Shown here piece by piece: positions 24,630-32,221 of a DNA stretch of 62,245 bases. Source of the stretch: Streptomyces sp. GTDB taxonomy: Bacteria; Actinomycetota; Actinomycetes; Streptomycetales; Streptomycetaceae. A program made the position numbers and the translations under genes. Where the stretch lies: assembly GCF_031181555.1 (NCBI RefSeq), contig NZ_JAPSKQ010000014.1, forward strand, positions 1 through 62,245, given 5' to 3'. The first letter of the stretch is position 1. Each line of letters begins with the position of its first letter. The notes beneath the pieces were generated by a model that was not told the DNA's origin, made no database searches, and saw nothing but the letters and a program-made list of their open reading frames with translations.

Positions 24630-26111
24630 CTACTGGTAGTGGGCCATCGCCTCCTCGACCGTCACCACCGGGATGTCCCGGTCCGCGATCTCCCGCATCA
24701 GCGTGGTGAGACCGGCCGTGCCGATCTCCGTGCTGGTCCTCGGGGCGCCCTCGACGACCTTGTGCAGGCACAGGATCAGCCAGTCACCGCTCTCGGCGCA
24801 GCGGTCCAGCCTGCCGCCCTCGCCGGTCAGCTTCGACAGCGCCGTGCCGCCGATGCCCGTACCGTCGGTGATGCCGGTCAGCGCCTTCAGGCGGTACGGG
24901 TGCGCCGGGGCGAACGACTCGATCGTCTCGGAGATGATCGACCGGGCCGTGGTGAAGTGCCGGCTCGCGATCAGGTCCACCGGGACGCCGTCCGAGGTCT
25001 TCTGGAACGCCCCGTGCGGATAGGCGAAGTGCTCGCTGGTGAAGCCGTTGGACACCAGCCACTCCCGCAGTCTGCGGAAGTCCTCGTCGGCCTGCTCCGC
25101 GGTCAGCTTGGGATAGCTGGCGGTGTGCGTGGCGTTCGCGTAGGCGTGACCGCCCATCTCCCAGCCGGAGAAGTTCTGCATCGAGCGCATCTGGTCGACC
25201 GTCAGGAAGCTTCCGGTCCCGATGGCGTCGGCGATGTTGTACACCGTGCCGGGGAAGCCGAAGGAGTCCATCACCGGGCGGGCCAGGTCGTGGATCGACT
25301 TGTGGGAGTCGTCGAAGGTGAGGGAGACGACGCCCCGGGGGAACACGTCGGCGGTGTCCGGTATCAGCTCGACCGCCTGGAGCCGGTACGTCACCGGCCC
25401 GCCCGCGTTGTCGTACACGGCGAACGACATGTCCGTGAACCCGGCCGTCGTGGACGGCGTGCCCGTGGCCGAGATCGCGTACGTACCGGCCGCACCGGTG
25501 ACGTCGGCCCACTGGAGGTGGACGGTGACCCATTCCCCGGACTGGACGTAGTTGGCCGCGGTCCTGGAGTGGACGTGGAACGTCCACGAGAAGTGGTTCT
25601 TCAGCGCGCCGCTGCCCACGTAGAACACCAGCTTGGACAGGTTCGTCACGTCGTCGACGCGGAACACCAGCCGGATCATCTTGCCGGTCAGGTTCACCGC
25701 CGTCATACCGGACCTGCGGACGTACGACTGCTTGCCGGTGCCGTTGGTGGTCACCCGTACCGACTGGGTGCCGCGCACGAACTGCGTCCTGTCGTTCGCC
25801 TCGGCCGACGCGGTGCCCGCGCCCCCGGCGGTCCAGCCGTGGGACGCCTGGAACTGCTGGGACCAGGTGGCCCGGCGGTTCTTGGGCCGGCGGCCCGACG
25901 GGGCGTAGGGAGGGGGAGTGGTGAGGCCGCCGATGGCGCCCTCGGCCACCGGGGCGGCGGCGGGCTGGGCGGCGACACTGCCCAGCCAGGCGCCCCCGCC
26001 CGCCATCGCGACACCGCCCGCGCCGCCCATCAGCAGCGCGGAGCGCCGGCTCACCACCGCCTTCTCGCCCGCCGTACCGTGGCCGCGCGCGCCGGACCGC
26101 CGTTTTCCCAC
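24630..26111 (-). CDS. Exported polysaccharide deacetylase (NodB domain) with N-terminal beta-module
   Basis: A 493-residue exported protein. The N-terminus carries SRRSALLMGGAGGVAMAGG, a twin-arginine-like signal, then a Pro-rich spacer. About residues 80-250 are a strand-rich module that looks carbohydrate-binding. The NodB deacetylase domain follows: VVSLTFDDS (metal Asp pair), EMGGHAYANATH in place of the usual H-S/T-x-x-H, HFAYPHGAF and LILCLHKV. The altered second metal motif leaves activity uncertain. GTG 26111 directly follows the upstream stop (TGAGTG), so translation is coupled to the GH16 gene. It probably removes N-acetyl or O-acetyl groups from the glycan made or cut nearby. Confidence 0.85.
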   Translation of the reverse strand: MGKRRSGARGHGTAGEKAVVSRRSALLMGGAGGVAMAGGGAWLGSVAAQPAAAPVAEGAIGGLTTPPPYAPSGRRPKNRRATWSQQFQASHGWTAGGAGTASAEANDRTQFVRGTQSVRVTTNGTGKQSYVRRSGMTAVNLTGKMIRLVFRVDDVTNLSKLVFYVGSGALKNHFSWTFHVHSRTAANYVQSGEWVTVHLQWADVTGAAGTYAISATGTPSTTAGFTDMSFAVYDNAGGPVTYRLQAVELIPDTADVFPRGVVSLTFDDSHKSIHDLARPVMDSFGFPGTVYNIADAIGTGSFLTVDQMRSMQNFSGWEMGGHAYANATHTASYPKLTAEQADEDFRRLREWLVSNGFTSEHFAYPHGAFQKTSDGVPVDLIASRHFTTARSIISETIESFAPAHPYRLKALTGITDGTGIGGTALSKLTGEGGRLDRCAESGDWLILCLHKVVEGAPRTSTEIGTAGLTTLMREIADRDIPVVTVEEAMAHYQ

Positions 26112-27560
26112 TCAGGACCCCCGAACCGTGTCGAAGTAGTTCACGCCGTTGTCGGCGAAGCCCTCGACCCGGGCCCGGACTTCCTTCGCCGACAAGGTGT
26201 CGTTCGCGTTGTAGTAGAGCCAGTCGACCTTCATGTCCCAGGCGCGGTCGCCCTTGAACGGCAGGTCCACGAACCAGTGGTTGAAGTTCACCGACATGTC
26301 CGTGCGCGGGGCGTACTTCCCGTTGCTGACGAAGAGCTTCTCGCCGTCGAGCCAGTAGGAGACGGCGTCGTCCTTCACCCTGATCATCACGGTGTGCCAG
26401 CCGGCGAGGCTCTTGTTCGTGGTGGTGTAGACGCGGTCGTTCGTCCTGTGGTCGTACCAGGTCACGGTGTCGAGCTTCGGACCGGGCCGGCCCCAGCCGC
26501 CGTTGGGCATGTACTCGTTGTCCAGCTCGCTGTACGTCGCGCCCCTGCCGCCGATGGTGTAGAAGGTCTGGTTGACGTGGTCGCCCTTCTCACCGGTCGC
26601 CGGCTCGTCGCTGAAGTGGATGCGGGCCGCGTAGGTCCCCTCGCGGAACTTGCTCGCGGCGGTACCCAGGCTGGCCTGCCGGGTGCCCGCCTCGGTGCCG
26701 TCCGTGCTGGCGCGCAGCCGCAGCACCTGGCCGCCGTCCAGGGCCTCCTCGTCGCCGGGGAAGGTGACGCCGTCGGCCGACCAGGTGTTCTCGATGCCGG
26801 GGCCGCCCTTGCTGGTGCGGACCAGCCAGCCGTGCTTGAAGAGGGCGGGGTCCTTGGCGCCGAGGTAGTCGAAGGTGTCGAACAGCACGCCGTCGGGGGC
26901 GGCCGGCAGCGGCTCGGGCGCAGCGGCGGTCTTCGCCTTCTTCCCGGCGTCGTCCGGCCCGGTGCCGTCCGGCTCCTCGCCCCAGGCGAGCACGCCCCGC
27001 TTGTACGCGGTGACCTTCTTCGCCTCCTTGTAGCTGGTCGTCTCCGCGTCGAAGGAGCGGTCGTCGGACTGCTCCAGCTCCTTGTGGTCGGTGCGGAACA
27101 GCTGGAGGTCGATGCCCTTGCTGTTGGCGCCGGGTGCCAGGGAGCCGGCGGCCTCGGAGAAGCGGATCTCCAGATAGCGGTCGGCGGTGTCGGTGGGCCG
27201 GTCCGACTCCACCACGCGGCCGGCGAGGTGCGAGCAGCCGAAGGCGGCGTTGACGCAGTTGAAGGCGTACCCCGGGGAACCGGCGCCGTCGTCGGCGGTG
27301 AACCAGTACCGCAGTGAGACGTCGCTGAGCCGCAGCGGCTCGTCGGTCTTGTTGAAGACCTCCAGCGACGGCCTGGCCACCGTCGAGGTGGCGGGCGTGT
27401 CGGTCCGGTAGCGCACGAGGAGATCGGGCGGGTCGGGGTCCGCCGATCTCCAGACGGGGTAGAGCGCCGTGGCGCCGAGGGCGATCACGGCCACGAACAG
27501 CAGCAGCCGGACCTTGGGCCATAATCGGCGCCGGGGTGGGCGGCGGCGGGTGGACGCCAC
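26112..27560 (-). CDS. CBM3-GH16-like glycan hydrolase, membrane-anchored or secreted; one TTA codon
   Basis: A 482-residue exported protein. A basic N-terminus and one hydrophobic segment (VRLLLFVAVIALGATALYPVW) form a signal anchor. Residues of about 45-180 match a family 3 carbohydrate-binding module (LEVFNKTDEPLRLSDVSLRYWF, then FNCVNAAFGC). After an acidic/Ala linker, residues 225-480 form a jelly-roll domain whose motif YSELDNEYMP matches the GH16 catalytic E-x-D-x-E. CBM3 modules bind crystalline cellulose-like chains. The GTG start has AGGAG 6 bases upstream. Leucine 13 is a TTA codon (27524-27522), which implies bldA dependence. It heads a two-gene operon with the deacetylase. Confidence 0.85.
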   Translation of the reverse strand: MASTRRRPPRRRLWPKVRLLLFVAVIALGATALYPVWRSADPDPPDLLVRYRTDTPATSTVARPSLEVFNKTDEPLRLSDVSLRYWFTADDGAGSPGYAFNCVNAAFGCSHLAGRVVESDRPTDTADRYLEIRFSEAAGSLAPGANSKGIDLQLFRTDHKELEQSDDRSFDAETTSYKEAKKVTAYKRGVLAWGEEPDGTGPDDAGKKAKTAAAPEPLPAAPDGVLFDTFDYLGAKDPALFKHGWLVRTSKGGPGIENTWSADGVTFPGDEEALDGGQVLRLRASTDGTEAGTRQASLGTAASKFREGTYAARIHFSDEPATGEKGDHVNQTFYTIGGRGATYSELDNEYMPNGGWGRPGPKLDTVTWYDHRTNDRVYTTTNKSLAGWHTVMIRVKDDAVSYWLDGEKLFVSNGKYAPRTDMSVNFNHWFVDLPFKGDRAWDMKVDWLYYNANDTLSAKEVRARVEGFADNGVNYFDTVRGS

Positions 27561-27646
27561 GGGGACTCCTCAACGGGGCGACGACGCGCACGAGTAGACA
27601 AGTGGTCAGGTCGTGTGGAGATCCTATCGGTACGCCTGTGACGAAA

Positions 27647-27687
27647 GGGGGTGGCCCGCACGGATCGTTACCGTGCGGGCCACCCCC
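27647..27687 (-). terminator. Strong stem-loop after fadB
   Basis: A perfect 17-bp stem (27647-27663 with 27671-27687) with a 7-base loop lies 18 bases beyond the fadB stop. It would terminate the fadA-fadB transcript and insulate the CBM3-GH16 gene. Confidence 0.88.
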
Positions 27688-27704
27688 TCGTCAGGGACGG
27701 CCGG

Positions 27705-29834
27705 TCACGCCGGGACGCTCGCCACGCCCGGGGCCAGGAACCGCTTCCCGTTCACGCGCTCGGAGACACCCTCGCGGTCCAGGTACGGCGTGATGCCGCC
27801 CAGGTGGAACGGCCAGCCGGCGCCCGTGATCAGGCACAGGTCGATGTCCTGGGCCTCGGCGACGACACCCTCGTCGAGCATGAGCCCGATCTCCTGCGCC
27901 ACCGCGTCGAGGACGCGGGCCCGCACCTGCTCCTCCGTCAGGACGGTGTCGCCCTGCTTGAGCAGCGCGGCGACCTCCGGGTCCAGCTCGGGCTTGCCGC
28001 TGTCGTAGACGTAGAAGCCGCGCTTGCCCGCCTCGACGACCGCCTTCAGGTTCGGGGAGACCGTGAAGCGGTCCGGGAACGCCCCGTGGAGCGTCTCGGA
28101 GACGTGCAGGCCGATCGCCGGGCCGACCAGCTCCAGCAGCACCAGCGGCGACATCGGCAGACCGAGCGGCTCGACCGCCTTCTCGGCGGTCTCGACCGGG
28201 GTGCCCTCGTCGATGACGTTCTGGATCTCGCCCATGAAGCGGGTCAGGATGCGGTTCACGACGAACGCCGGGGCGTCCTTGACCAGCACCGCGGTCTTCT
28301 TCAGCTTCTTGGCGACACCGAACGCCGTGGCCAGCGAGGCGTCGTCGGTCCGCTCACCGCGGACGATCTCCAGCAGCGGCAGGACGGCGACCGGGTTGAA
28401 GAAGTGGAAGCCGACGACCCGCTCGGGGTGCTTCAGCTTCGACGCCATCTCCGTCACGGAGAGCGAGGAGGTGTTGGTGGCGAGGATCGCGTGCGCCGGG
28501 GCGACCGCCTCGACCTCCGCGAACACCTGCTGCTTGACGCCCATCTCCTCGAACACGGCCTCGATGACGAAGTCCGCGTCCGCGAAGCCCTCGGCCTTGT
28601 CCAGCACACCGGTGACCAGCGCCTTCAGACGGTTGGCCTTGTCCTGGTTGATGCGGCCCTTGCCGAGCAGCTTGTCGATCTCGGCGTGGACGTAGCCCAC
28701 ACCCTTGTCGATGCGCTCCTGGTCGATGTCGGTCAGCACGACCGGCACCTCGAGGCGGCGCAGGAACAGCAGCGCGAGCTGCGAGGCCATCAGACCGGCG
28801 CCGACCACACCGACCTTGGTGACCGGACGGGCCAGGCTCTTGTCCGGAGCGCCGGCCGGGCGCTTGCCGCGCTTCTGCACCAGGTTGAAGGCGTAGATGC
28901 CGGCGCGCAGTTCGCCGCCCATGATCAGGTCGGCGAGCGCCTGGTCCTCGGCGTCGTAACCCTGCTGGAGATCGCCGTTCTTGGCGGCGGCGATGATGTC
29001 CAGGGCGCGGTAGGCGGCCGGGGCCGCGCCGTGCACCTTGGAGTCGGCGACGAACCGGCCGCGCTCGACGGCCTGGTCCCAGGCCTCGCCGCGGTCGATC
29101 GCCGGGCGCTCGATCTCGATCTCGCCCTTGAGGACGGAGGCCGTCCAGATCAGCGACTGCTCCAGGAAGTCGGCGCCCTCGAAGATGGCGTCGGCGATGC
29201 CGAGCTCGAAGACCTGCTTGCCCTTGAGCTGCTTGTTCTGGTTGAGGCTGTTCTCGATGATCACCGAGACGGCCTTGTCGGCGCCGATCAGGTTCGGCAG
29301 CAGCGTGCAGCCGCCCCAGCCGGGGACCAGGCCGAGGAAGACCTCGGGCAGGGAGAACGCCGGAAGGGCCGCGGACACCGTGCGGTAGGTGCAGTGCAGG
29401 CCGATCTCCACGCCACCGCCCATGGCGGCGCCGTTGTAGTACGCGAAGGTCGGCACGGCGAGCTTCGACAGCCGCTTGAAGACGTCGTGGCCGCCCTTGC
29501 CGATGGCGAGCGCGTCCTCGTGCCGCTTGAGCAGCTCGACGCCCTTGAGGTCGGCGCCGACGGCGAAGATGAACGGCTTCCCGGTGACACCGACGCCGAC
29601 GATCTCGCCGTCCGCGGCCTCCTTCTCGACCCGGTCGAGGGCGGCGTCGATGTTCGCCAGCGACTGCGGGCCGAGGGTGGTCGGCTTGGTGTGGTCGTGA
29701 CCGTTGTCGAGGGTGATCAGCGCGAAGCGCCCCGCACCCAGCGGCAGGTCGAAGTGGCGCACGTGCGCCTGCGTGACGACCTCGCCCGGGAACAGCTCGG
29801 CCGCACCCTTCAGCAGCTCTGCGGTGGTGCTCAC
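27705..29834 (-). CDS. fadB: Fatty-acid oxidation multifunctional enzyme (enoyl-CoA hydratase / 3-hydroxyacyl-CoA dehydrogenase)
   Basis: A 709-residue cytoplasmic enzyme. Its N-terminal crotonase domain (about 1-300; GVTGKPFIFAVGADLKG oxyanion region, YNGAAMGGGVEIGLHC, LPEVFLGLVPGWGG) hydrates enoyl-CoA. The NAD domain (KVGVVGAGLMASQLALLFL, about 340) and the 3HCDH C-terminal domain oxidise the 3-hydroxyacyl-CoA (NTSSLSVTEMA, VVGFHFFNPVAVLPLLEIV). Length is normal for FadB-type alpha subunits. The GTG at 29834 is chosen because it overlaps the fadA stop (GTGA), which gives translational coupling to the thiolase. With FadA it forms the beta-oxidation complex. Confidence 0.93.
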   Translation of the reverse strand: MSTTAELLKGAAELFPGEVVTQAHVRHFDLPLGAGRFALITLDNGHDHTKPTTLGPQSLANIDAALDRVEKEAADGEIVGVGVTGKPFIFAVGADLKGVELLKRHEDALAIGKGGHDVFKRLSKLAVPTFAYYNGAAMGGGVEIGLHCTYRTVSAALPAFSLPEVFLGLVPGWGGCTLLPNLIGADKAVSVIIENSLNQNKQLKGKQVFELGIADAIFEGADFLEQSLIWTASVLKGEIEIERPAIDRGEAWDQAVERGRFVADSKVHGAAPAAYRALDIIAAAKNGDLQQGYDAEDQALADLIMGGELRAGIYAFNLVQKRGKRPAGAPDKSLARPVTKVGVVGAGLMASQLALLFLRRLEVPVVLTDIDQERIDKGVGYVHAEIDKLLGKGRINQDKANRLKALVTGVLDKAEGFADADFVIEAVFEEMGVKQQVFAEVEAVAPAHAILATNTSSLSVTEMASKLKHPERVVGFHFFNPVAVLPLLEIVRGERTDDASLATAFGVAKKLKKTAVLVKDAPAFVVNRILTRFMGEIQNVIDEGTPVETAEKAVEPLGLPMSPLVLLELVGPAIGLHVSETLHGAFPDRFTVSPNLKAVVEAGKRGFYVYDSGKPELDPEVAALLKQGDTVLTEEQVRARVLDAVAQEIGLMLDEGVVAEAQDIDLCLITGAGWPFHLGGITPYLDREGVSERVNGKRFLAPGVASVPA

Positions 29835-31048
29835 TTGTCCCCCTCGAAGTGCGGGTTCTCCCAGATGACCGTCGCGCCCATGCCGAAGCCGACGCACATC
29901 GTGGTCAGGCCGTAGCGGACGTTCGGCTGTTCCTCGAACTGGCGGGCCAGCTGCGTCATCAGGCGGACGCCGGAGGAGGCCAGCGGGTGGCCGAAGGCGA
30001 TGGCGCCGCCGTACTGGTTGACGCGCTCGTCGTCGTCGGCGATGCCGTAGTGGTCCAGGAAGGCCAGGACCTGGACGGCGAAGGCCTCGTTGATCTCGAA
30101 CAGGCCGATGTCGGAGATGGACAGGCCCGCCTGCGCGAGCGCCTTCTCCGTCGCCGGGATCGGGCCGTAGCCCATGACCTCGGGCTCCACGCCCGCGAAG
30201 GCGTAGGAGACCAGGCGCATCTTGACCGGCAGCCCGTTCTCGCGGGCGAAGTCCTCGGAGGCGATGACCGAGGCGGTGGCGCCGTCGTTCAGACCGGCCG
30301 CGTTACCGGCGGTGACCCGGCCGTGGACGCGGAACGGCGTCTTGAGGTTCGCCAGGTTCTCCAGCGTGGTGCCCGGGCGCATCGGCTCGTCGGCGGTGAC
30401 CAGGCCCCAGCCGGTCTCGCCGCCCTCGGGGTTGGTGCGGCGCACCGAGACCGGCACCAGGTCGGCCTGGATCTTGCCGTTGGCGTACGCCTTGGCGGCC
30501 TTCTCCTGGGAGCGCACCGCGTACTCGTCGGCGCGCAGCTTGGTGATCTGCGGGTACCGGTCGTGCAGGTTCTCCGCGGTCATGCCCATGAACAGGGCGG
30601 ACTCGTCGACCAGCTTCTCGGAGACGAAGCGCGGGTTCGGGTCGACGCCCTCGCCCATCGGGTGGCGGCCCATGTGCTCGACACCGCCCGCGATGGCGAC
30701 GTCGTACGCGCCGAAGGCGACGGAGCCGGCCACCGTGGTGACGGCGGTCAGGGCGCCGGCGCACATGCGGTCGATGGAGTAGCCCGGGACCGAGGTGGGC
30801 AGGCCCGCGAGGATGCCGGCCGTGCGGCCGATGGTCAGGCCCTGGTCACCGATCTGCGTGGTCGCGGCGATGGCGACCTCGTCGATCTTCTTCGGGTCCA
30901 GCCCGGGGTTGCGGCGCAGCAGCTCCCGGATGGCCTTCACGACGAGGTCGTCGGCGCGGGTCTCGTGGTAGATGCCCTTCGGGCCCGCCTTGCCGAACGG
31001 GGTGCGGACGCCGTCGACGAAGACGACGTCCCTGACGGTACGAGGCAC
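29831..31048 (-). CDS. fadA: Acetyl-CoA acyltransferase (3-ketoacyl-CoA thiolase)
   Basis: A 405-residue thiolase that cleaves 3-ketoacyl-CoA in beta-oxidation. The first active-site cysteine is in DRMCAGALTAV. NEAFAV and GGAIAFGHPLASSGVR (catalytic His) follow, and the second cysteine is in TMCVGFGMG near the C-terminus. The GTG at 31048 has GGAGGAG about 7 bases upstream; the 36 codons before it include no conserved thiolase sequence. It is the first gene of the fadA-fadB operon. A perfect 16-bp palindrome 44 bases upstream is a likely operator for an acyl-CoA-responsive repressor. Confidence 0.94.
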   Translation of the reverse strand: MPRTVRDVVFVDGVRTPFGKAGPKGIYHETRADDLVVKAIRELLRRNPGLDPKKIDEVAIAATTQIGDQGLTIGRTAGILAGLPTSVPGYSIDRMCAGALTAVTTVAGSVAFGAYDVAIAGGVEHMGRHPMGEGVDPNPRFVSEKLVDESALFMGMTAENLHDRYPQITKLRADEYAVRSQEKAAKAYANGKIQADLVPVSVRRTNPEGGETGWGLVTADEPMRPGTTLENLANLKTPFRVHGRVTAGNAAGLNDGATASVIASEDFARENGLPVKMRLVSYAFAGVEPEVMGYGPIPATEKALAQAGLSISDIGLFEINEAFAVQVLAFLDHYGIADDDERVNQYGGAIAFGHPLASSGVRLMTQLARQFEEQPNVRYGLTTMCVGFGMGATVIWENPHFEGDK

Positions 31049-31091
31049 GATGGCTCTCCTCCAGGGTGCGGGATGGCACTGCTGCGTTGCG

Positions 31092-31107
31092 CTGAGCGCG
31101 CGCTCAG
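31092..31107. promoter_or_regulatory. Perfect palindrome CTGAGCGCGCGCTCAG upstream of fadA
   Basis: A 16-bp perfect inverted repeat sits 44 bases before the fadA start and 74 bases after the lacI-type gene stop. Short GC-rich palindromes of this kind are typical TetR-family operators, and such repressors often control beta-oxidation genes. The regulator is not encoded nearby. Confidence 0.6.
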
Positions 31108-31180
31108 AACCCATGCTACTTGTGGGTAACGTAGCAGCCCAGTCCCCCCGCCCCAAGCGGTGAAGGTCACACCCCGGGCG

Positions 31181-32221
31181 TCACACCTTCGGCGGAGCCG
31201 TCGAGCCGCGCGGAGTGAGGACCGGGGTCGGCACGGGGTGCGAACCGGGCCCCTCCCCGGTGATCACCCCGAACAGCGTCCGCGCCACGTCCGCGCCGAA
31301 TCCGTGCACGTCGTGGCTCATCGCGGAGAGCGTCGGATGGGTCAGCCGGCACAGCTGGGAGTCGTCCCACGCCAGCAGGGACACGTCCTCCGGGACCCGC
31401 AGCCCCATCTCGGCCGCCACCGACAGGCCGGCCACCGCCATGATGTCGTTGTCGTACACGATCGCCGTCGGCCTCTCCGGCGGTGCGGCGGTCAGCAGCG
31501 AGCGGGTCGCCCGCGCGCCCGCGTCCCCCGAGAAGTCGGTGGCCACCTGCCAGGCCCGGGCGGCCGGCTCCAGCGCGCGGACCGCCTCGTCGAACGCGGC
31601 CGTACGGATCGAGGTGTGCCCGAGCGCCGCCGCGCCGCCCACCCGGGCGATCCGCCGGTGCCCGAGCGCCGCCAGGTAGCGCACCGCCTCGGTCACGGCC
31701 GTGGCGTCGTCGGTCCACACGGAGGTCAGCCCGCCGGTCAGCGAGGGGTGCCCGACGGCGACCGCCGGCAGCCCGAGCCGCCCGGCCACCGCCGGGCGGG
31801 GGTCGTCGGCCCGGAAGTCGACCAGGATCGACCCGCCGATCTGCCGCCCCCGCCACCACGACTCCATCAGCCCGACCTCCTCGTCCTGGCCGCGCACCAG
31901 CCGCAGCAGCAACGAGCAGGACCGTTCGACCAGGACGCTCTCCACACCGGAGATGAACTCCATGTAGAAGGGCTCCAGACCGAGCAGCCGGGCGGGCCGG
32001 CACACCGCCAGCCCCACCACGTCCACCCGCGAACCCGCCAGCGTGCGCGCGGTCGAGCTCGGCGCCCACCCGAGCTCCCGCGCCGCCCGGAAGATCCGGT
32101 CCCGGGTCGCCTCCGACAGGCCCGGCTTCCGGTTGAAGGCGAGGGACACGGCCCCCTTGGACACACCGGCGCGCGCGGCGACGTCCTTGATCGTGACGCG
32201 AGGGGGCGGTGTTGCCGTCAT
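31181..32221 (-). CDS. LacI-family transcriptional repressor
   Basis: A 346-residue repressor. The N-terminal helix-turn-helix and hinge read VTIKDVAARAGVSKGAVSLAFN, then STARTLAGSR. A periplasmic-binding-protein-like sensor domain follows (VVGLAVCRPARL, RRIARVGG, AIVYDNDIMAVAGLSVA, VSLLAWDDSQLCRLTHP, DVHGFGADVARTLFGVI). The ATG start overlaps the stop of the mannosidase gene upstream (ATGA). The effector is probably a mannoside or mannose, inferred only from the neighbouring GH2 enzyme and importer. Likely targets are the three CG-centred sites at 34646-34713. Confidence 0.9.
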   Translation of the reverse strand: MTATPPPRVTIKDVAARAGVSKGAVSLAFNRKPGLSEATRDRIFRAARELGWAPSSTARTLAGSRVDVVGLAVCRPARLLGLEPFYMEFISGVESVLVERSCSLLLRLVRGQDEEVGLMESWWRGRQIGGSILVDFRADDPRPAVAGRLGLPAVAVGHPSLTGGLTSVWTDDATAVTEAVRYLAALGHRRIARVGGAAALGHTSIRTAAFDEAVRALEPAARAWQVATDFSGDAGARATRSLLTAAPPERPTAIVYDNDIMAVAGLSVAAEMGLRVPEDVSLLAWDDSQLCRLTHPTLSAMSHDVHGFGADVARTLFGVITGEGPGSHPVPTPVLTPRGSTAPPKV

